Shown piece after piece: positions 1 through 8,900 of a DNA stretch of 64,000 bases. The notes beneath the pieces are model-generated. The model saw only the letters and a program-made list of their open reading frames with translations, did no database searches and had not been told where the DNA came from. Positions within the stretch are counted from its first letter, which is position 1; each line of letters starts with the position of its first letter. Source of the DNA: Pseudomonas silesiensis (lineage in GTDB: Bacteria; Pseudomonadota; Gammaproteobacteria; Pseudomonadales; Pseudomonadaceae); the NCBI RefSeq assembly GCF_001661075.1, contig NZ_CP014870.1, positions 5,337,703 to 5,401,702 of the forward strand. Reading direction: 5' to 3'. The position numbers and the translations under genes are program-made.

Positions 1-44
1 GATATAAGGGGCCCCAAAGGCAGTCTTAGCCTGGAGTTGACCCT

Positions 45-224
45 ATGAGTACTGGCAAAGAGCAATTGGACGTAGAAGACGACTTCACCCCCGTTGAGGC
101 TGATGACGCCGAACCTGTGGTTGAAGTGGCAAAGACCAACCTCAGCAAACGCCGCACCATTGACAATCTGCTGGAGGAGCGCCGACTGCAAAAGCAATTG
201 GCCGATTACGATTTTGACCTATGA
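45..224 (+). CDS. PA3496-family small protein
   Basis: A 59-residue protein opens with MSTGKEQLDVEDDF. It has an acidic N-terminal half and a basic C-terminal helix-like tail (LSKRRTIDNLLEERRLQKQL). Its size, composition and place just before the argG region match the short conserved Pseudomonas family represented by PA3496, which is named a putative envelope integrity protein; that role is family annotation and cannot be seen here. The ATG lies after a GGAG-type site (ctggagttgacccta) and the gene ends just before a strong hairpin terminator. The other frame over this stretch is not coding. Confidence 0.75.
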   Translation: MSTGKEQLDVEDDFTPVEADDAEPVVEVAKTNLSKRRTIDNLLEERRLQKQLADYDFDL

Positions 225-230
225 CACCTT

Positions 231-257
231 AAAAGCCTCCCTAAACGGAGGCTTTTT
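231..257 (+). terminator. Rho-independent terminator
   Basis: The arms AAGCCTCC and GGAGGCTT enclose a 6-nt loop, followed by a run of T. It starts 7 nt after the stop of the PA3496-like gene and would end that transcript. The A-rich left flank means it could also work for transcripts arriving from the other strand. Confidence 0.85.
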
Positions 258-312
258 ACCAAGCGCCGCCCCCGATAAACGCCTCTAACGCTTAACGTCA
301 ACGCTGCCGCCG

Positions 313-939
313 TTACACCAGACCATTGCGTTGCGCCAATTCGATCAGATCAACCAGGGAGCGCGCATTGAGCTTCAATAACAAGCGAGTCTTGTAAGTG
401 CTGACGGTTTTGTTGCTGAGGCACATTCCATCGGCAATCTCCTTGTTGGTTCTTCCCTGGGCCAATTGCTGCAACACCGTCATTTCCCGCCCCGACAGAC
501 GATCCACCATATCGGACTCACTGGCATTCCCCAGACTGCAACGCACAGTGTGCAGGGCTTGATTCGGGAAATAACTGTAGCCTGACAACACGGCCTTTAT
601 TGCACTAAGCAACTCCGTGAGATCCTGTTGCTTGCAGACATATCCGGCTGCCCCCGACTGCATGCAACGCATGGAGAAATGACCCGGTGCCTGGGACGTC
701 AATATCAATACTTTCATTGGCATTGCCGCCGATGTCAGACGTGCAATGACTTCCAACCCATCGAGTTTCGGAATGCCAATATCGAGAATGACAATATCGG
801 GCAGGAGTTCGCGAGCAAGTTGTAACGCATCCACGCCATTATCTGTTTCTGCAATGACTTCGTAGCCATGACGTTCCATCAGCATACGTACCGCGAGACG
901 AATGACGGGGTGATCATCCACGATCAGCACTTTATTCAT
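313..939 (-). CDS. BvgA-like response regulator (REC-LuxR HTH)
   Basis: A 208-residue NarL/FixJ-type regulator. The receiver domain (about 1-120) has the acidic pair D8/D9, phosphoacceptor D53 in VILDIGIPKLDG and the conserved lysine in YVCKQQ. A LuxR-type helix-turn-helix follows (about 143-205: LSGREMTVLQQLAQG, then NKEIADGMCLSNKTVSTYK). The wording is strikingly close to Bordetella BvgA as I remember it (MNKVLIVDDHPVIR, LDIGIPKLDGLEVIARL, LSNKTVSTYKTRLL). The ATG at 939 was chosen over the GTG at 981 because the receiver fold begins there. BvgA partners with the hybrid sensor BvgS, but no sensor kinase lies nearby, so the cognate sensor is elsewhere or it acts as an orphan. Target genes are unknown. 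Confidence 0.9.
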   Translation of the reverse strand: MNKVLIVDDHPVIRLAVRMLMERHGYEVIAETDNGVDALQLARELLPDIVILDIGIPKLDGLEVIARLTSAAMPMKVLILTSQAPGHFSMRCMQSGAAGYVCKQQDLTELLSAIKAVLSGYSYFPNQALHTVRCSLGNASESDMVDRLSGREMTVLQQLAQGRTNKEIADGMCLSNKTVSTYKTRLLLKLNARSLVDLIELAQRNGLV

Positions 940-1431
940 GGGCAAGTCCAATTTCGCTGTTCGAATTTTTAGAGCCCGCACAATAGCCTAGTCGTTTCAC
1001 CCATGGCATGCCGCCCCCCCCGGCCACCCACAGCAAGAGACATTCCCTACACACAACACAGATTATTCCTACAAAAATTCTTCGAATACACTGCTTCCGA
1101 AAACTCATCAGCTGCCCGATCTGTCACGCCTCGACAGTTTTTTGTATCTATATGCGACCACATAACAAACGAAAAGACTCAGGAGCCAAAAATCAGGCCT
1201 GCAACGATACTTGAACTATCTTGAAAAGTAACCGATATTTTCCAAACCAGAGCGCACATCAAAAACCATATCTTTCCAACCCCCCATTCACACAGCCAAA
1301 TAACAATAAAGAACCTAATATAATGTAACAGATATACCCGAAACACTAATAAGCAGTTACCCTCTTGAGTAGCAGACCTAAACCTTTCCCACAAACCCAT
1401 GAGCAAAGACAAACTTAAATGAGAATAAAAC
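940..1431. other. AT-rich intergenic stretch, no gene seen
   Basis: About 490 bp separate the BvgA-like regulator from the next gene. Base composition drops well below the surrounding GC-rich DNA from about 1040 onward. Short open frames here have no ribosome-binding site or recognisable protein. A run of eight C residues lies at 1014-1021. The stretch must hold the promoters of both flanking genes, but I cannot assign -35/-10 boxes with confidence. Confidence 0.5.
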
Positions 1432-2112
1432 ATGGAAAATATCAAACAAAGGATCACCAACCCCCTGACACTCATTGCGATATTCGCAACACTGTCTGAA
1501 ACTTCAGCGGCTATCTCCCTGCCCTTCCTTGATGATGAAGAAAGAGATACCTACATCTGGTTCTTGATCAGCTTTCCTTTTTATTTGCTCTTTCTTTTCT
1601 TTGCCACACTCAACTTCAATTATCGGTCGCTTTATGCACCCTCCGATTTTGAAAACGGCGAACACTTCATCAAAGCCATGAACAATGCCGATCGCCCGGG
1701 CAAGACCGACTCCAGGCTGACATCAAAAAAAACGGCACGAAGGCAACCGAAGATTGATCCCGACCCCACACCCCCACCCTGTTGCGCACAGGACCTTCCA
1801 GGGACGGATCTGCAAACTGCGGCGGAGCACCACGTCCGCCTGCCGGAGCGGTTCAAAGACCTGTACATCGTCGATGTACGCGGGATGAGCCAAAAAATCG
1901 AGCTGGGCGCCTCGGTGGAGAAGATTCAACAGGAACAGGGAAAACCTGCGCACGCAATCGTGTTCATCACCTGTACTGAGTCAGAGAAACTACTGAAGGA
2001 GAGCTCATTCAAACAGGTAAAAAACACAAAGAAGCACAGTGGTGCGTCGCTCTATGTTGCTTACAATTTGAATTCAAATGGCGTGACGGTCATTGATCAA
2101 ACGCGTCCCTGA
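1432..2112 (+). CDS. Hypothetical two-helix membrane protein
   Basis: A 226-residue protein that I do not recognise. Two hydrophobic segments (about 12-33 and 41-62, the second containing YLLFLFF) would anchor it in the inner membrane. A charged, proline-rich linker follows (about 90-120), then a soluble C-terminal part (about 125-226) with alternating hydrophobic strands such as AIVFITC and LYVAYNLN. The N-terminal half is AT-rich like the DNA upstream, while the C-terminal half is closer to the genome average, which suggests a recently acquired or fast-changing gene. The ribosome-binding site is weak. No neighbour points to a function. Confidence 0.6.
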   Translation: MENIKQRITNPLTLIAIFATLSETSAAISLPFLDDEERDTYIWFLISFPFYLLFLFFATLNFNYRSLYAPSDFENGEHFIKAMNNADRPGKTDSRLTSKKTARRQPKIDPDPTPPPCCAQDLPGTDLQTAAEHHVRLPERFKDLYIVDVRGMSQKIELGASVEKIQQEQGKPAHAIVFITCTESEKLLKESSFKQVKNTKKHSGASLYVAYNLNSNGVTVIDQTRP

Positions 2113-2210
2113 CGCAGAGCGGTCAATGGCGAATGAAAACCGGTAGAGGACTGGCAGGAAAGTCAGCACGCTGCATCGCAATGTCAGGCAGAACATCCCC
2201 CATTCAGAAC

Positions 2211-2237
2211 TGTGGCCTTGTCGACGACAAGGCCACA
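2211..2237. repeat. Perfect inverted repeat downstream of argG
   Basis: Two 13-nt arms (TGTGGCCTTGTCG and its complement) flank a single base about 40 bp past the argG stop. The hairpin would have a very small loop and lacks a clear T run on either strand. It may act as an RNA 3' end stabiliser or a weak bidirectional terminator between convergent genes. Confidence 0.6.
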
Positions 2238-2274
2238 GATTCAATCACGGCGCAGCAGCAAGCGCTCTGACATC

Positions 2275-3492
2275 TCAGAACAGCTTGCGGCCTTTGTTCG
2301 CCGCAATACGCATGCGCAAGGCGTTGAGCTTGATGAAGCCCGCCGCATCGGCCTGGTTGTAGGCGCCGCCATCTTCCTCGAAGGTCGCAATGTTGGCGTC
2401 GAACAACGATTCGTCGGACTTGCGGCCAGTGACGATCACGTTGCCCTTGTACAGCTTCAGGCGCACGACGCCGTTCACATGGGCCTGGGAGGCATCGATC
2501 ATCTGTTGCAGCATCAGACGCTCAGGGCTCCACCAGTAACCGGTGTAGATCAGGCTGGCATATTTAGGCATCAGCTCATCCTTGAGGTGAGCCACTTCGC
2601 GGTCCAGGGTGATCGATTCGATCGCACGGTGAGCGCGCAGCATGATGGTGCCGCCCGGGGTTTCATAGCAGCCGCGGGACTTCATGCCGACGTAGCGGTT
2701 CTCGACGATGTCGAGACGGCCGATACCGTGTTCGCCACCGATACGGTTCAAGGTCGCCAGCACGGTGGCCGGGGTCATTTCGACGCCGTCCAGCGCGACG
2801 ATGTCGCCGTTGCGGTAGGTCAGTTCCAGGTACTGCGCCTTGTCAGGAGCCTTCTCCGGGGAGACGGTCCATTTCCACATGTCTTCTTCGTGCTCGGTCC
2901 AGGTGTCTTCCAGCACGCCGCCTTCATAGGAGATGTGCAGCAGGTTGGCATCCATCGAGTACGGGGATTTCTTCTTGCCGTGACGCTCGATCGGGATGTT
3001 GTGCTTTTCAGCGTAATCCATCAGCTTTTCACGGGACAGCAGGTCCCATTCGCGCCACGGCGCGATGACCTTCACGCCTGGTTTCAAGGCGTAGGCGCCC
3101 AGTTCGAAACGCACCTGGTCGTTACCCTTGCCGGTCGCACCATGGGAAATGGCGTCGGCGCCGGTTTCGTTGGCGATTTCGATCAGGCGCTTGGCGATCA
3201 ACGGACGGGCGATGGAAGTACCCAGCAGGTACTCGCCTTCATAAACGGTGTTGGCGCGGAACATCGGGAACACGAAATCACGCACGAATTCTTCGCGCAG
3301 ATCGTCGATGTAGATTTCTTTTACGCCCATGGCCTGAGCCTTGGCGCGGGCCGGTTCGACCTCTTCGCCCTGACCCAGGTCAGCGGTGAAGGTCACGACT
3401 TCACAGTTATAAGTATCCTGCAGCCACTTGAGGATCACCGAAGTGTCCAGGCCGCCGGAATACGCCAGAACGACCTTGTTTACGTCCGCCAT
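2275..3492 (-). CDS. argG: Argininosuccinate synthase
   Basis: ArgG joins citrulline and aspartate, at the cost of ATP to AMP and pyrophosphate, to give argininosuccinate in the seventh step of arginine synthesis. The 405-residue length is typical. The N-terminal PP-loop motif [10 protein letters not shown] (residues 10-19) binds ATP, and family motifs such as [15 protein letters not shown] and PWREWDL follow. The ATG at 3492 was chosen because GGAG sits just upstream and the family begins [14 protein letters not shown]; an in-frame start 36 nt earlier would add an atypical tail. argF lies 9 kb downstream in the window, so the arginine genes are dispersed. Confidence 0.98.
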   Translation of the reverse strand: MADVNKVVLAYSGGLDTSVILKWLQDTYNCEVVTFTADLGQGEEVEPARAKAQAMGVKEIYIDDLREEFVRDFVFPMFRANTVYEGEYLLGTSIARPLIAKRLIEIANETGADAISHGATGKGNDQVRFELGAYALKPGVKVIAPWREWDLLSREKLMDYAEKHNIPIERHGKKKSPYSMDANLLHISYEGGVLEDTWTEHEEDMWKWTVSPEKAPDKAQYLELTYRNGDIVALDGVEMTPATVLATLNRIGGEHGIGRLDIVENRYVGMKSRGCYETPGGTIMLRAHRAIESITLDREVAHLKDELMPKYASLIYTGYWWSPERLMLQQMIDASQAHVNGVVRLKLYKGNVIVTGRKSDESLFDANIATFEEDGGAYNQADAAGFIKLNALRMRIAANKGRKLF

Positions 3493-3621
3493 GCCATCAC
3501 TCCACGGGGTTCTACGGAAAGCCGTCAAGTCTACCGGTCATGCAGAATAATTTACAGGGGCGCGACAGCTTATGACGACGAAGCGACAGATTATGTCAAG
3601 CGAGCGACTATGGCAGCGTTC

Positions 3622-4530
3622 TCAGGACGTCGATGCCGCGCTCACCGTCGCCGTGGCGCGAGGGGCCGGCTTTTCGGTCGGCGCCATCCGCGCGAGGTGG
3701 ACATTGACCCGACGGTTTTTCGCCCGGTTGGCGGCAGTGGTGTTGGGCGCCAAGGGGTAACGTTCGCCGTGGAAGCGCAGGGTGATCTGCGACTCCTGGA
3801 TACCGTTGGCCTTGAAGAACTCCATGACCGCCAAGGCCCGGCGTCGCGACAGGTCCCGGTTGGTCAGGCGGTTGCCGCTGTTGTCGGAGTGACCGTCGAG
3901 TTCGATGTGATTGACCGTCGGGTCGGCCTTCATGAACTCCAGCATCTCCTGCAATTGGGCCTTGGCCTGCCCATCGAGATCGATGCTTTGGCCGTGGAAG
4001 CCGATCCGGGATTGTTTGACCTGTTCGAAATTCTTCGGCAACAGCCTCGCTACACAGCCCTGATATTCGCTGAAGGCCTTGCTGAACTTGACCGGCAACA
4101 GACGCACTTCCGATACCCGGCCATCGCCCGAAGAGTGCCGCAGAACCGGACTGCGGCCATCCATCAAGCCATTGATCAAGCGAGCGGCCTGCACTTGCGA
4201 ACTCCTGAACAGCACATTGCCGCTACCGATTTGCACGGCACCGAGATTGATGTCGCCACGCCCCGGCTGCCATGGCGCCGCAGCCGCCAGCAAGGTCGCC
4301 GAACCACCGCCGATGATCGCGTTATAAGCCTTCAGTCGAAATGTTGCCTGCTCACCGGCGCGACGCACGAACTCACCCGCGCCAAAATCGGTGATCGGCT
4401 GACTCAGGCGGCATTCGAACTTGTCACCTTCGACCGTCCACTCGATGCTCTCCAGGCGAGTCTGGAACGTGAGCGCCATCGCAGGAAGGCTGGCAAACAC
4501 ACTGAGCAAGGCTAAATACCACTGGCGCAC
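3622..4530 (-). CDS. motY: Sodium/proton stator ring protein MotY (OmpA-like)
   Basis: A 302-residue secreted protein with a signal peptide (WYLALLSVFASLPAMA), an N-terminal MotY-type beta domain and a C-terminal OmpA/MotB peptidoglycan-binding domain (about 150-275). The latter carries the motif HIELDGHSDNSGN and the RR-ALAVMEF helix. In Pseudomonas and Vibrio, MotY forms the T ring that holds stator units around the flagellar motor. The argG-motY-pyrC-rnt order matches the P. aeruginosa PA3525-PA3528 locus as I recall it, which supports MotY over a generic OmpA protein. I chose the GTG at 4530, preceded by GGAG, because it gives a short normal signal peptide. Confidence 0.88.
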   Translation of the reverse strand: MRQWYLALLSVFASLPAMALTFQTRLESIEWTVEGDKFECRLSQPITDFGAGEFVRRAGEQATFRLKAYNAIIGGGSATLLAAAAPWQPGRGDINLGAVQIGSGNVLFRSSQVQAARLINGLMDGRSPVLRHSSGDGRVSEVRLLPVKFSKAFSEYQGCVARLLPKNFEQVKQSRIGFHGQSIDLDGQAKAQLQEMLEFMKADPTVNHIELDGHSDNSGNRLTNRDLSRRRALAVMEFFKANGIQESQITLRFHGERYPLAPNTTAANRAKNRRVNVHLARMAPTEKPAPRATATVSAASTS

Positions 4531-4690
4531 GGGAGGCTCCACAGACTTCCACAACAAAAAAGACCGACACACAAATGTTCACGGCATACCCGTTGAATAT
4601 CGGAAGCTTCCCGTAAAACTTGATAGCGAGTGCCTGAAAGTGTCTTTTCCGGTAGCATTCCCCAGAGTTTGACCCGCCTGGAATCCCCTC

Positions 4691-5737
4691 ATGTCCGACC
4701 GCCTGACCCTGCTGCGTCCCGACGACTGGCACATTCATCTTCGCGATGGTGCCGTGTTGACCAATACCGTTGCGGATGTTGCGCGCACCTTTGGTCGCGC
4801 CATCATCATGCCCAACCTGGTACCTCCGGTGCGCAACGCCGCTGAAGCCGACGGCTATCGCCAGCGGATTCTCGCTGCACGCCCGGCTGGCAGTCGTTTC
4901 GAACCATTGATGGTGCTTTACCTGACCGACCGCACCCAGCCCGAAGAAATTCGCGAGGCCAAGGCCAGCGGTTTCATTCACGCCGCCAAGCTGTACCCGG
5001 CCGGCGCGACCACCAATTCGGACTCTGGCGTCACCAGCATCGACAATATCTTCCCTGCACTCGAGGCCATGGCCGAAGTCGGGATGCCCTTGCTGGTCCA
5101 CGGTGAAGTCACCCGTGGCGATGTCGACGTGTTCGATCGCGAAAAAATCTTCATCGACGAGCACATGCGTCGTGTGGTCGAGCGTTTCCCTACGCTCAAA
5201 GTGGTGTTCGAACACATCACCACCGCTGACGCCGTGCAGTTCGTCAATGAGGCCTCGGCCAACGTCGGCGCGACCATCACCGCCCATCACCTGCTGTACA
5301 ACCGCAACCATATGTTGGTGGGCGGGATTCGGCCGCATTTCTACTGCCTGCCGATTCTCAAGCGCAATACGCACCAGGAAGCGCTGCTCGACGCCGCCAC
5401 CAGCGGTAGCGACAAGTTCTTCCTCGGCACCGACTCGGCGCCCCACGCCCAGCATGCCAAGGAAGCCGCGTGCGGCTGTGCCGGTTGCTACACCGCTTAT
5501 GCCGCGATCGAGATGTACGCCGAAGCCTTCGAACAGCGTAACGCGCTGGACAAGCTCGAAGCCTTTGCCAGCCTGAACGGCCCGCGTTTCTACGGCCTGC
5601 CGGTGAACACCGATCGCATCACCCTGGTCCGCGAAGAGTGGACCGCCCCGACCAGCCTGCCCTTTGGCGAGCTGACTGTAATCCCGCTGCGCGCCGGTGA
5701 AAAACTGCGCTGGCGCCTGCTGGAGGAACACGCGTGA
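4691..5737 (+). CDS. pyrC: Dihydroorotase (PyrC, type II)
   Basis: PyrC cyclises carbamoyl-aspartate to dihydroorotate in pyrimidine synthesis. The 348-residue length equals the E. coli-type enzyme. The binuclear zinc site is complete: HIH at residues 14-16, carbamylated lysine K100 ([14 protein letters not shown]), H137 (VHGEV), H175 (FEHIT) and D248 (GTDSAPH). This is the active monofunctional class, unlike the inactive PyrC' partner of aspartate transcarbamoylase also found in Pseudomonas. The gene overlaps rnt by four bases and is divergent from motY across about 160 bp. Confidence 0.98.
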   Translation: MSDRLTLLRPDDWHIHLRDGAVLTNTVADVARTFGRAIIMPNLVPPVRNAAEADGYRQRILAARPAGSRFEPLMVLYLTDRTQPEEIREAKASGFIHAAKLYPAGATTNSDSGVTSIDNIFPALEAMAEVGMPLLVHGEVTRGDVDVFDREKIFIDEHMRRVVERFPTLKVVFEHITTADAVQFVNEASANVGATITAHHLLYNRNHMLVGGIRPHFYCLPILKRNTHQEALLDAATSGSDKFFLGTDSAPHAQHAKEAACGCAGCYTAYAAIEMYAEAFEQRNALDKLEAFASLNGPRFYGLPVNTDRITLVREEWTAPTSLPFGELTVIPLRAGEKLRWRLLEEHA

Positions 5738-6411
5738 GTGAAGACCATTTCGACGACGAACAGGACGGTCAAGGCGGCGGAGGTGGTTCGCGCCACCCGA
5801 TGGCTGAGCGCTTCCGTGGGTACCTGCCAGTTGTTGTCGACGTTGAAACCGGGGGTTTCAACTCTGCCACTGACGCCTTGCTGGAAATTGCCGCAACTAC
5901 CATCGCCATGGATGAAAAAGGGTTTGTTTACCCCGACCACACCTACTTCTTTCGCGTCGAGCCGTTTGAAGGCGCGAACATTGAAGCAGCGGCCCTGGAA
6001 TTCACCGGGATCAAGCTCGATCACCCGCTGCGCATGGCTGTGAGTGAAGAAGCGGCGCTGACCGATATCTTCCGCGGCATCCGCAAGGCCCTGAAGGCCA
6101 ACGGTTGCAAGCGGGCGATTCTGGTCGGGCACAACAGCAGCTTCGATCTGGGCTTCCTCAACGCGGCGGTTGCGCGTCTGGACATGAAGCGCAACCCCTT
6201 TCATCCGTTCTCCAGCTTCGACACGGCAACCCTGGCTGGCCTGGCTTACGGCCAAACCGTACTGGCCAAGGCCTGTCAGGCAGCCGATATCGATTTCGAC
6301 GGTCGCGAGGCCCACTCGGCTCGTTATGACACCGAGAAGACGGCCGAGCTGTTCTGCGGCATCGTCAACCGCTGGAAACAGATGGGCGGCTGGGAAGACT
6401 TCAACGACTGA
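5734..6411 (+). CDS. rnt: Ribonuclease T
   Basis: RNase T is a DEDDh 3'-5' exonuclease that trims tRNA and other stable RNA ends. The 225-residue protein shows all three exonuclease motifs: D36 and E38 in [19 protein letters not shown], and [10 protein letters not shown] with the catalytic His and Asp. The start is a GTG that overlaps the pyrC stop (GTGA), implying translational coupling with pyrC. A glycine-rich, acidic N-terminal stretch of about 25 residues precedes the fold, as is common in Pseudomonas versions. Confidence 0.97.
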   Translation: MSEDHFDDEQDGQGGGGGSRHPMAERFRGYLPVVVDVETGGFNSATDALLEIAATTIAMDEKGFVYPDHTYFFRVEPFEGANIEAAALEFTGIKLDHPLRMAVSEEAALTDIFRGIRKALKANGCKRAILVGHNSSFDLGFLNAAVARLDMKRNPFHPFSSFDTATLAGLAYGQTVLAKACQAADIDFDGREAHSARYDTEKTAELFCGIVNRWKQMGGWEDFND

Positions 6412-6424
6412 CCGTAACGACCAT

Positions 6425-6455
6425 AAAAAAACCGGCCTCCAGGGCCGGTTTTTTT
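6425..6455. terminator. Bidirectional terminator between rnt and peroxiredoxin gene
   Basis: The stem ACCGGCC/GGCCGGT has a run of A on the left and a run of seven T on the right. It can therefore terminate both the rnt transcript and the convergent peroxiredoxin transcript. Confidence 0.9.
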
Positions 6456-6471
6456 ATGCCTCGAACCTGCC

Positions 6472-7074
6472 TTACAGCGCAGCAGCGTTCTCGGTCAGGT
6501 AAGCCGCAACGCCTTCGGTCGAAGCGGTCATGCCCTTGTCGCCTTTTTTCCAGTTGGCAGGGCAAACTTCGCCGTGCTCTTCGTGGAATTGCAGAGCGTC
6601 GACCAGACGGATCAGCTCTTCGATGTTACGGCCCAGCGGCAGGTCGTTGATGATCTGCGAGCGGACAACGCCTTTATCGTCGATCAGGAACGCGCCACGG
6701 AATGCCACGCCGCCTTCGGACTCAACGTCGTAGGCCTTGGCGATTTCGTGCTTCAGGTCGGCTGCCATGGTGTAACGGACTTCGCCGATGCCACCATTGT
6801 TGACCGGGGTGTTGCGCCAGGCGTTGTGAGTGAAGTGCGAGTCGATCGAAACGGCGATCACTTCAACATTGCGTGCCTTGAAGTCGGACATGCGGTTGTC
6901 CAGCGCGATCAGCTCGGACGGGCAAACGAAGGTGAAGTCCAGTGGGTAGAAGAACACCAGGCCGTATTTGCCTTTGATGGCCGACGACAGGGTGAAGCTG
7001 TCTACGATTTCGCCATTGCCGAGTACGGCCGGTACGGTGAAGTCAGGGGCTTGCTTGCCTACGAGTACGCTCAT
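6472..7074 (-). CDS. Typical 2-Cys peroxiredoxin (AhpC/TSA family)
   Basis: A 200-residue peroxiredoxin that reduces hydrogen peroxide and organic hydroperoxides. The peroxidatic cysteine C51 lies in FYPLDFTFVCPSE, and the resolving cysteine C171 in GEVCPANWKKG marks a typical 2-Cys dimer. The start at 7074 has AGGAG seven bases upstream; the longer frame reads through the leader. The position next to bfd/bfrB matches P. aeruginosa PA3529, which groups it with iron and oxidative-stress genes. It has no AhpF reductase partner here, so thioredoxin is the likely electron donor. Confidence 0.95.
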   Translation of the reverse strand: MSVLVGKQAPDFTVPAVLGNGEIVDSFTLSSAIKGKYGLVFFYPLDFTFVCPSELIALDNRMSDFKARNVEVIAVSIDSHFTHNAWRNTPVNNGGIGEVRYTMAADLKHEIAKAYDVESEGGVAFRGAFLIDDKGVVRSQIINDLPLGRNIEELIRLVDALQFHEEHGEVCPANWKKGDKGMTASTEGVAAYLTENAAAL

Positions 7075-7321
7075 TGGATATCTCCTGGTGTAAAAACGTG
7101 AAGTTCCGGGTTTGCGCCAGCCTGCCACCGTCAGGCGACAGCCCTGTGACACGCACCCGCTTCATAAGGACCGGCCATCATACACTGCGTTTTTGAGCTG
7201 TCCTTAACGGTTTTTCGCAGACAGGTTAAAATGCTTCCCGGCGCTTACTGGCACATTGCTTTGGAAAAAACCGTTCGTCGGTCGCGCGCCCTCATAACGC
7301 GAAGCTGTCAGAAACCACTTT

Positions 7322-7340
7322 GACAATCATTCTCGTTAAC
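7322..7340 (+). promoter_or_regulatory. Probable Fur box upstream of bfd
   Basis: The 19-mer GACAATCATTCTCGTTAAC matches 13 of 19 positions of the Fur consensus GATAATGATAATCATTATC. It lies 48 bp before the bfd start. bfd is known to be induced by iron starvation in P. aeruginosa, consistent with Fur repression. The 313-bp gap between the peroxiredoxin gene and bfd shows no other gene and must hold both divergent promoters. Confidence 0.7.
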
Positions 7341-7387
7341 ATTAAGATCCATCGCAATTGAGTCACAACCAGCGACGGTTTTCACTT

Positions 7388-7606
7388 ATGTATGTCTGCC
7401 TCTGCACTGGCGTCACCGACGGCCAAATCCGCGATGCAATCTATGAAGGATGCTGTAGCTACAAGGAAGTCCGCCAGGCTACCGGTGTTGCCAGCCAATG
7501 CGGCAAATGCGCCTGCCTTGCCAAGGAAGTGGTCCGCGAAACCCTGACCAAAATACAATCGGCCCAGGCTGCGATTCCTTATCCTGTAGAATTTACCGCT
7601 GCATAA
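7388..7606 (+). CDS. bfd: Bacterioferritin-associated ferredoxin
   Basis: Bfd is a small [2Fe-2S] protein that docks on BfrB and passes electrons to the stored ferric core so that iron can be released. The 72 residues contain the cluster ligands C4, C6, C38 and C41 (MYVCLCTG and SQCGKCAC) at exactly the spacing of the P. aeruginosa protein. I chose the ATG at 7388, since the family begins MYVC; an upstream ATG would add ten unrelated residues. The Fur box upstream and bfrB immediately downstream fit its role in iron mobilisation. A terminator separates it from bfrB, so the two are expressed independently. Confidence 0.96.
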   Translation: MYVCLCTGVTDGQIRDAIYEGCCSYKEVRQATGVASQCGKCACLAKEVVRETLTKIQSAQAAIPYPVEFTAA

Positions 7607-7623
7607 ATACCGTATTTCAAAGA

Positions 7624-7647
7624 ACCGGACAGATGTCCGGTTTTTTT
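7624..7647 (+). terminator. Rho-independent terminator after bfd
   Basis: The stem ACCGGAC/GTCCGGT has a 4-nt loop and is followed by seven T, 17 bp past the bfd stop. It uncouples bfd from bfrB, which respond oppositely to iron. Confidence 0.9.
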
Positions 7648-7804
7648 ATGCCTGAAAATCAATCAGTTACGCTCTAGACGCGGAATACAAACATTCTTAT
7701 TCCGATTAATTTTCACTTAACTTTCAATAACTTAGGTTTGACACTCTTACTTGTGCGGCTCAAACTCTGACTTATAGACAGCTAATACAGGGCAGGACCC
7801 CATC

Positions 7805-8278
7805 ATGAAAGGCGACATTACAGTCATCCAGCATCTCAACAAGATCCTTGCCAATGAGCTGGTCGCGATCAATCAATACTTTCTGCATGCGCGCATGTAC
7901 GAAGATTGGGGTCTGAACAAGCTCGGCAAGCACGAATACCACGAATCCATCGACGAGATGAAGCACGCGGACAAGCTGATCAAGCGCATCCTGTTCCTCG
8001 AAGGTTTGCCTAACGTCCAGGACCTGGGAAAGCTGCAGATCGGCGAACACACCCAGGAAATGCTTGAGTGCGACCTGCGTATCGAAAAAACCGGGCATGC
8101 CGATCTCAAGGTGGCGATCGCGCATTGCGAAACCGTTGGCGACTTCGGTAGCCGTGAACTGCTCGAAGACATTCTTGAGTCCGAAGAAGAACATATCGAC
8201 TGGCTGGAAACCCAACTGGGCCTGATCGATAAAGTCGGTCTTGAGAACTATCTGCAATCGCAGATGGGCGAAGAGTAA
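7805..8278 (+). CDS. bfrB: Bacterioferritin BfrB
   Basis: Bacterioferritin forms a 24-subunit shell that oxidises ferrous iron and stores it as a mineral. In this 157-residue subunit the di-iron ferroxidase ligands E18, E51, H54, E94, E127 and H130 are all present. The heme-bridging methionine is M52 (DEMKHAD). This is the complete BfrB pattern, and Bfd next door is its release partner. TTGACA at 7738-7743 is a possible -35 box, but no convincing -10 box follows. A strong terminator lies downstream. Confidence 0.97.
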   Translation: MKGDITVIQHLNKILANELVAINQYFLHARMYEDWGLNKLGKHEYHESIDEMKHADKLIKRILFLEGLPNVQDLGKLQIGEHTQEMLECDLRIEKTGHADLKVAIAHCETVGDFGSRELLEDILESEEEHIDWLETQLGLIDKVGLENYLQSQMGEE

Positions 8279-8310
8279 ACCAGCGCCCCCGCTCTTGCTC
8301 CTACAGCCAA

Positions 8311-8348
8311 AAAAAGCCCCGCTCTCTTTTAAAGAGGCGGGGTTTTTT
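8311..8348 (+). terminator. Rho-independent terminator after bfrB
   Basis: The long stem CCCCGC/GCGGGG extends through CTCTT/AAGAG with one bulge. It has an A run before and six T after, 33 bp past the bfrB stop. Confidence 0.92.
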
Positions 8349-8360
8349 ATGCCTGCTCTT

Positions 8361-8448
8361 GTAGGAGCGAAGCTTGCTCACGAAGAACGATGACGCAGTA
8401 TTTCCTGTAGAACGAGGCACCCTGTTCGCGGGCAAGCCTCGCTCCTAC
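8361..8448. repeat. REP pair (REPIN)
   Basis: Two inverted copies of the Pseudomonas REP core (GTAGGAGCGAAGCTTGCTC and, facing it, a GAGCGAGGCTTGCCC type) are separated by about 40 bp. It lies between the bfrB terminator and the grxD stop. Confidence 0.88.
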
Positions 8449-8461
8449 AGGAGGGACCGGA

Positions 8462-8803
8462 TCAGGCTTCGCTCTTGTTCGCAGCAGCAGCTTCGACAGC
8501 AGCCTTGATCGTGGCCTGCAACGAACCGTCTGCAGCCATCTCGGTCATGATGTCGCTACCGCCGACCAGCTCACCACCGACCCACAGTTGCGGGAAGGTT
8601 GGCCAGTTGGCGTATTTTGGCAGGTTGGCGCGGATTTCCGGGTTCTGCAGGATATCCACGTACGCAAACTTTTCGCCACACGCCATCACGGCCTGCGCGG
8701 CTTTCGCGGAGAAGCCACACTGCGGGGCATTCGGCGAACCTTTCATGTAAAGCAGAATGGTATTGTTGGCAATCTGCTCTTTAATCGTTTCGATGATATC
8801 CAT
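8462..8803 (-). CDS. grxD: Monothiol glutaredoxin (Grx4)
   Basis: A 113-residue monothiol glutaredoxin that carries and delivers [2Fe-2S] clusters with glutathione. The active site is C29-G-F-S (PNAPQCGFS), and the glutathione-binding features WPTFPQLWVGGELVGGSDI follow, which is the Grx4 signature. The ATG at 8803, with GAGG upstream, fits the family start; the longer frame runs into non-homologous sequence. It sits with bfd/bfrB and the peroxiredoxin in an iron/redox neighbourhood, as in P. aeruginosa. Confidence 0.96.
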   Translation of the reverse strand: MDIIETIKEQIANNTILLYMKGSPNAPQCGFSAKAAQAVMACGEKFAYVDILQNPEIRANLPKYANWPTFPQLWVGGELVGGSDIMTEMAADGSLQATIKAAVEAAAANKSEA

Positions 8804-8900
8804 GGAGCACCTCGGCTGAACTTTCCGACTCGATGGTCGGCACGGTGGCGCATTGTAACGGAAACCCGAGCGCCATGCTCGGCCTCCCCGACAGACTTGA

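Noticed and set aside
1014..1021. C8 tract as a phase-variation switch
   Set aside because: It is intergenic and at no clear promoter spacing; unlike the coding tracts elsewhere, nothing suggests an effect.
1003..1224. Short open frames in the AT-rich gap
   Set aside because: They have no ribosome-binding site, their translation has no homology I recognise, and two overlapping frames compete.
2212..4515. A 767-codon open frame on the plus strand
   Set aside because: It is antisense to argG and motY, both of which show clear family motifs; long antisense frames are common in GC-rich DNA.
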